Origin: Anaerolinea sp.
GTDB lineage: Bacteria; Chloroflexota; Anaerolineae; Anaerolineales; Villigracilaceae
Reading direction: 5' to 3'
NCBI GenBank assembly: GCA_020720965.1
Contig: DYNS01000099.1
Span: 1 to 9,139, forward strand
DNA: 9,139 bases
Shown: positions 6,511 to 9,139 of the stretch, piece after piece
How the letters are laid out: every line of letters starts with the position of its first letter
Numbering within the stretch: position 1 is the first letter of the stretch
The notes under the pieces: generated by a model
Databases searched by the model: none
Seen by the model: the letters and a program-made list of their open reading frames with translations, nothing else
What the model was told of the DNA's origin: nothing
Program-made: the position numbers and the translations under genes

Positions 6511-8391
6511 CTAACTTCTTGCCACTTCGGGGCATTTCCAATATTCGCCGGGGTGGGCGCGGCGGATATTGGTGAAGGTAGGTAGGATGCCGCAGGCGAA
6601 GCAGTGTTCGCGGCAGTCTATGCGAATTTCACCTTCCATGCTGTTGGCGTATTCTTCCAGCAGGAAGGATTTTTTAACGGCGCTGGAGATGTGTTCCCAA
6701 GGGAAGACTTCGTCCACCCGGCGGGTGCGGTGTGTGTAGAAGGCGGGGTCCAGGTTGTTTTCGGCGAAGGCGGAAAGCCACAGGTCGTAGCGGTATTGGT
6801 CGTTCCAGGCGTCAAATTTTGCGCCGTTTTTCCAGGCGTTAAAGATGACTTGGCTGGCGCGCCGGTCGCCACGGGAGAGGAAGGATTCCAGGAAGGTGTC
6901 TTCGGCGTGAGTCCAGGAGAGTTTGATGTTTTTGTCGCGCAGGTTTTCGCGCAGAATTTGCTGTTTGGCTTTAATTTGCTCCACTGTGTCGCAAGCCACC
7001 CACTGAAAAGGCGTGTGCGATTTGGGGACAAAGGTGCTGACCCCCAGGTTGAGTTTGGCTTTCCAGCCCAGGGCTTTGCGCCCTTCGGCAAGGATGCGGT
7101 TTGCCAGGTCGGCGATGGCGCGTACATCTTCCAGGGTTTCGCTGGGATGACCAATCATAAAGTAGAGTTTGAGGGTTGCCCAACCCCGCGCATAAATTTC
7201 GCGGGTGGTGTTGAGAATATCCTCTTCTGGGATGTATTTGTTGATGATGCGGCGCATTCGCTCGGTGGCGGCTTCGGGGGCGAGGGTGAAGCCTCCGTTG
7301 CGGCGGTCTTTCAGGCGTTCCATCAACTCTATCGAGACGGTATCAATTCTCAGCGAGGGCAGCGAGACGTTGAGATGCCGCCCCTCGAAGGCTTCTCCAA
7401 TTTTTGTCACCAATTCCAGGATGTGGGTGTAATCGGAAGAGGAGAGCGAGAGCAGGGCGAGGTCTTCAAAGCCGCTGTTGCGGATGGCTTCTTTGGCGGC
7501 TGCCAGCACTTCTTCCACGCTGCGCTCGCGCACCGGGCGAACAATCATCCCGGCATGGCAAAAGCGGCAGCCGCGTGTGCATCCGCGCATAATTTCCACC
7601 GTTGCCCGGTTGTGTACGGCTTCGATGTTGGGGACGATGAAGCGGGTGGGCGGGGCGGGCAGACGCGGAACCATGCGTTTGATGATTTTTGCGGGGACCT
7701 GCTCCAGCGTGGGGCGGATGTTTTCCACCGTGCCATCGTCCAGGTAGGTGACAGCGTAAAAGCGCGGGACATATACGCCGGGGATTTGCGCCAGGCTCAG
7801 CAGCAGGGCGGCGCGGGGCTGCCCCTGGGCGCGGGCGGCTTGCACGGCGTTGAGGATGTCGTGAATCACTTCTTCGCCTTCGCCCAGGGCAAAAACGTCT
7901 ATAAAGGCGTGCATCGGCTCCGGGTTCATCACCGAATGTCCGCCCGCAATGACGAGGGGATGTTCTTCGCCGCGCTCAGCGGCAAAAAGCGGAATTCCGG
8001 CTAAACTGAGGGCGGTGAGGGCATTGGTGTAGAGGGTTTCGTAGGGCAGGCTAAATGCCAAAACATCAAACTGCGCCAGCGGGTGAAAGGTCTCCAACGA
8101 GTAGAGCGGAATGCCGTTTTGGCGCATCTGCTCTTCCATATCCGTCCAGGGCACATAGGCACGTTCCGCCAGCGCGTCTGGGCGGTCGTTAATCTGGTCA
8201 TACAAAATTTTGATGCCCACGTTGGAAATGCCGATGTCGTAAATATCCGGGAAAATGAGGGCGGTTCGCACCTGCCCCGGCAGCCATTCTTTGACGGTGG
8301 TGTTAAACTCCCCGCCCACATAGCGCCCCGGCTTGGTCACTTTGAGCAGAATGCGATGCAGTTTGGTTTGAATTTGTTCTGGGGTAAGCAT
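6511..8391 (-). CDS. B12-binding-fold radical SAM protein, TIGR03960 type
   Basis: The 626-residue product has an N-terminal Rossmann-like region resembling a cobalamin-binding fold (~42-185: ALIFPDIYDIGISNVGIKIL, FDVLAFSLPYETLYTNAL, LVIAGGHSVMNPEP, DVFALGEGEEV). No DxHxxG cobalamin-ligand motif was seen, so B12 binding is uncertain. The radical SAM core (~263-470) carries the cluster motif CTRGCRFC (C271, C275, C278), which binds the [4Fe-4S] cluster that cleaves S-adenosylmethionine. Later landmarks are GGFTLAPEAATERMRR (366-381) and LKLYFMIGHPSET (407-419). The C-terminus has CREHCFACGI with C593, C597 and C600, a second CX3CX2C pattern. The substrate is unknown. The next gene is its usual TIGR03936 partner, and the two should form one operon read from the promoter just upstream. 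The ATG at 8391 is supported by that promoter and by the stop-free fit of the family N-terminus; no Shine-Dalgarno is visible. Confidence 0.93.
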   Translation of the reverse strand: MLTPEQIQTKLHRILLKVTKPGRYVGGEFNTTVKEWLPGQVRTALIFPDIYDIGISNVGIKILYDQINDRPDALAERAYVPWTDMEEQMRQNGIPLYSLETFHPLAQFDVLAFSLPYETLYTNALTALSLAGIPLFAAERGEEHPLVIAGGHSVMNPEPMHAFIDVFALGEGEEVIHDILNAVQAARAQGQPRAALLLSLAQIPGVYVPRFYAVTYLDDGTVENIRPTLEQVPAKIIKRMVPRLPAPPTRFIVPNIEAVHNRATVEIMRGCTRGCRFCHAGMIVRPVRERSVEEVLAAAKEAIRNSGFEDLALLSLSSSDYTHILELVTKIGEAFEGRHLNVSLPSLRIDTVSIELMERLKDRRNGGFTLAPEAATERMRRIINKYIPEEDILNTTREIYARGWATLKLYFMIGHPSETLEDVRAIADLANRILAEGRKALGWKAKLNLGVSTFVPKSHTPFQWVACDTVEQIKAKQQILRENLRDKNIKLSWTHAEDTFLESFLSRGDRRASQVIFNAWKNGAKFDAWNDQYRYDLWLSAFAENNLDPAFYTHRTRRVDEVFPWEHISSAVKKSFLLEEYANSMEGEIRIDCREHCFACGILPTFTNIRRAHPGEYWKCPEVARS

Positions 8392-8398
8392 GGGAATG

Positions 8399-8426
8399 AT
8401 TATACCTGATAGAAATTCTCTGAAAA
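8399..8426 (-). promoter_or_regulatory. Sigma-70-type promoter of the radical SAM operon, placed for a leaderless transcript
   Basis: On the minus strand a consensus -10 TATAAT occupies 8404-8399. A TTTTCA (8426-8421), matching 4 of 6 bases of TTGACA, lies upstream with a 16-nt spacer. Only 7 nt (CATTCCC) separate the -10 from the ATG at 8391, so the expected start of transcription falls on or next to the start codon. The site lies just downstream of the terminator of the preceding gene, as expected for a new transcription unit. Confidence 0.65.
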
Positions 8427-8432
8427 GAATCT

Positions 8433-8463
8433 AAAAACCGCCGCAAACAGGGCGGCGGTTTTT
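8433..8463 (-). terminator. Intrinsic terminator of the upstream membrane-protein gene
   Basis: AAAAACCGCCGC (8433-8444) and GCGGCGGTTTTT (8452-8463) form a perfect 12-bp stem with a 7-nt loop. The stem has seven G:C pairs next to five A:T pairs that supply the U tract in either direction. It begins 18 bp after the stop of the minus-strand gene ending at 8481, so it should end that transcript. It also insulates the radical SAM operon promoter at 8399-8426. Confidence 0.9.
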
Positions 8464-8480
8464 GATAAAAAGCCCGGAAC

Positions 8481-9139
8481 TTACGCGGCTGCTTGTGCGC
8501 TTCCGTTTTGAAGCAGGCTTCGCCCCTGAAGCCACAGCGCCCCCAAGCCTGCCAGGCTGAACAACATCCCAAACAGCCCGCCCAGCCAGGGCAGGGTGGT
8601 GAGAATGGCAAGCAGAACAACCCCCAAACCCAAAGCCCCAAAGCGGTTGGCTGCCCATTCCGGTTTGAACTTTTGCAGCAGAACTTCACCCCCCGTCAGG
8701 GCAACCGAAAGCGGCGCCACAAATATCACCGCCAGTACAAACCCAAGCGAGAGCAGGAAGAGGGTGAAGATGCCCACCCAAATCACCGTGCCGCTTAAGC
8801 CGCCCAGGGTGAGCGCCCCAAACACAATCCCGCCGATGATGGTGGCAGTGATGACGACAAGCAGGGCAAAGAAAAATGCCGCCCAAGAGACCATGCCCCA
8901 GCCAAAAGCCGGCAGGGCAGAGCCGCGCAGGGTGTTGGCGGTGTTTTGCATAAAAGCGGGGAAGAGCCACAGAAGCGCAGCGCCCAACAGGAAGAGAGTC
9001 ACCATGCTTCGCAGGGCGCTAAAAATGCCGTTGAGCAGGCTTTCGGTCGGAGTGGGCGGCGCAGGGATGGTTTCTTCCATGTCTTCTTCTGGCTCCAGGC
9101 GCACAACCGGTCCTCCGATGGCTTCTGGCGGCAGGGGCA
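8481..9139 (-). CDS. C-terminal part of a multi-pass integral membrane protein (5' end outside window)
   Basis: The frame is open from the window edge to a TAA at 8481. A GTG at 9104 would give 207 residues, but the frame continues upstream without a stop (codons for PLPPEAIGGPVVRLEPEE), so a longer protein is more likely. Numbering from that GTG, an acidic, proline-rich stretch (to ~20) precedes hydrophobic segments at about 34-52, 71-97, 105-131, 153-170 and 173-193, with a short Ala-rich tail. Gly- and Leu-rich helices with the motif LPWLGGLFG (171-179) resemble the membrane domain at the C-terminus of some Chloroflexota proteins annotated as polymer-forming cytoskeletal (bactofilin-like). 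That comparison is from memory, and the diagnostic N-terminal domain is not in view, so the function is left open. The downstream hairpin at 8433-8463 ends the transcript. Confidence 0.8.
   Translation of the reverse strand, partial: PLPPEAIGGPVVRLEPEEDMEETIPAPPTPTESLLNGIFSALRSMVTLFLLGAALLWLFPAFMQNTANTLRGSALPAFGWGMVSWAAFFFALLVVITATIIGGIVFGALTLGGLSGTVIWVGIFTLFLLSLGFVLAVIFVAPLSVALTGGEVLLQKFKPEWAANRFGALGLGVVLLAILTTLPWLGGLFGMLFSLAGLGALWLQGRSLLQNGSAQAAA

Noticed and set aside
6604..8004. Long plus-strand open frame of 466 codons antisense to the radical SAM gene
   Set aside because: It lies wholly within a convincingly conserved radical SAM coding sequence on the other strand. Its translation is rich in F, G and V with no recognisable domain, as expected of a shadow frame in GC-rich DNA.
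8433..8463. GC-rich inverted repeat considered as a protein-binding operator for the radical SAM promoter
   Set aside because: The perfect stem, 7-nt loop and T tract right after a stop codon are fully explained by an intrinsic terminator.
1..9139. WXG100/ESAT-6-like small gene, CRISPR repeats, tRNA or insertion sequence ends
   Set aside because: No ~100-codon frame with a WxG motif outside known genes, no spaced direct repeats, no cloverleaf-like sequence and no transposase or terminal inverted repeats were seen.

Overview
The window holds five protein genes, two of them cut by the window edges, plus one certain and one doubtful terminator and one good promoter. Base composition is moderate. 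Protein sequences and gene order suggest a free-living bacterium, most likely a member of the Chloroflexota (Anaerolineae-like). That is an inference from the kinds of genes present, because no rRNA or other taxonomic marker is in view.

Left block, plus strand, 1-5767. A truncated gene ends in one membrane helix, preceded by a stretch resembling the last segment of a Ser/Thr protein kinase domain. It is followed after 11 bp by a 1510-residue EccC/EssC-type secretion ATPase: two membrane helices, an N-terminal non-ATPase domain and three FtsK/SpoIIIE domains. One base after that stop, with a clear ribosome binding site, comes a 336-residue protein with an N-terminal ubiquitin-like (YukD/EsaB-like) domain and two FHA domains. 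This looks like part of a type VII-like secretion locus. The FHA pair that Firmicutes EssC carries at its own N-terminus is here on a separate protein, joined to the ubiquitin-like module. If the first gene is a kinase, kinase, phosphothreonine reader and motor would be co-transcribed. No WXG100 substrate gene and no EccB/EccD/EccE-like gene lies in the window; they may lie upstream.

Right block, minus strand, 9139-5827. A partial multi-pass membrane protein ends at 8481 and is followed by a perfect 12-bp hairpin terminator (8433-8463). Next comes a promoter whose -10 TATAAT sits only 7 nt before the ATG of a B12-binding-fold radical SAM protein (TIGR03960 type, 626 aa), predicting a leaderless mRNA. 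The gene after it encodes the usual partner of that enzyme, a DUF2344 'radical SAM-linked' protein (TIGR03936 type, 209 aa). The function of this pair is not established. The two blocks converge at 5767/5827.

No tRNA, rRNA, CRISPR array, insertion sequence or attachment site was found. No gene-free stretch exceeds 100 bases.
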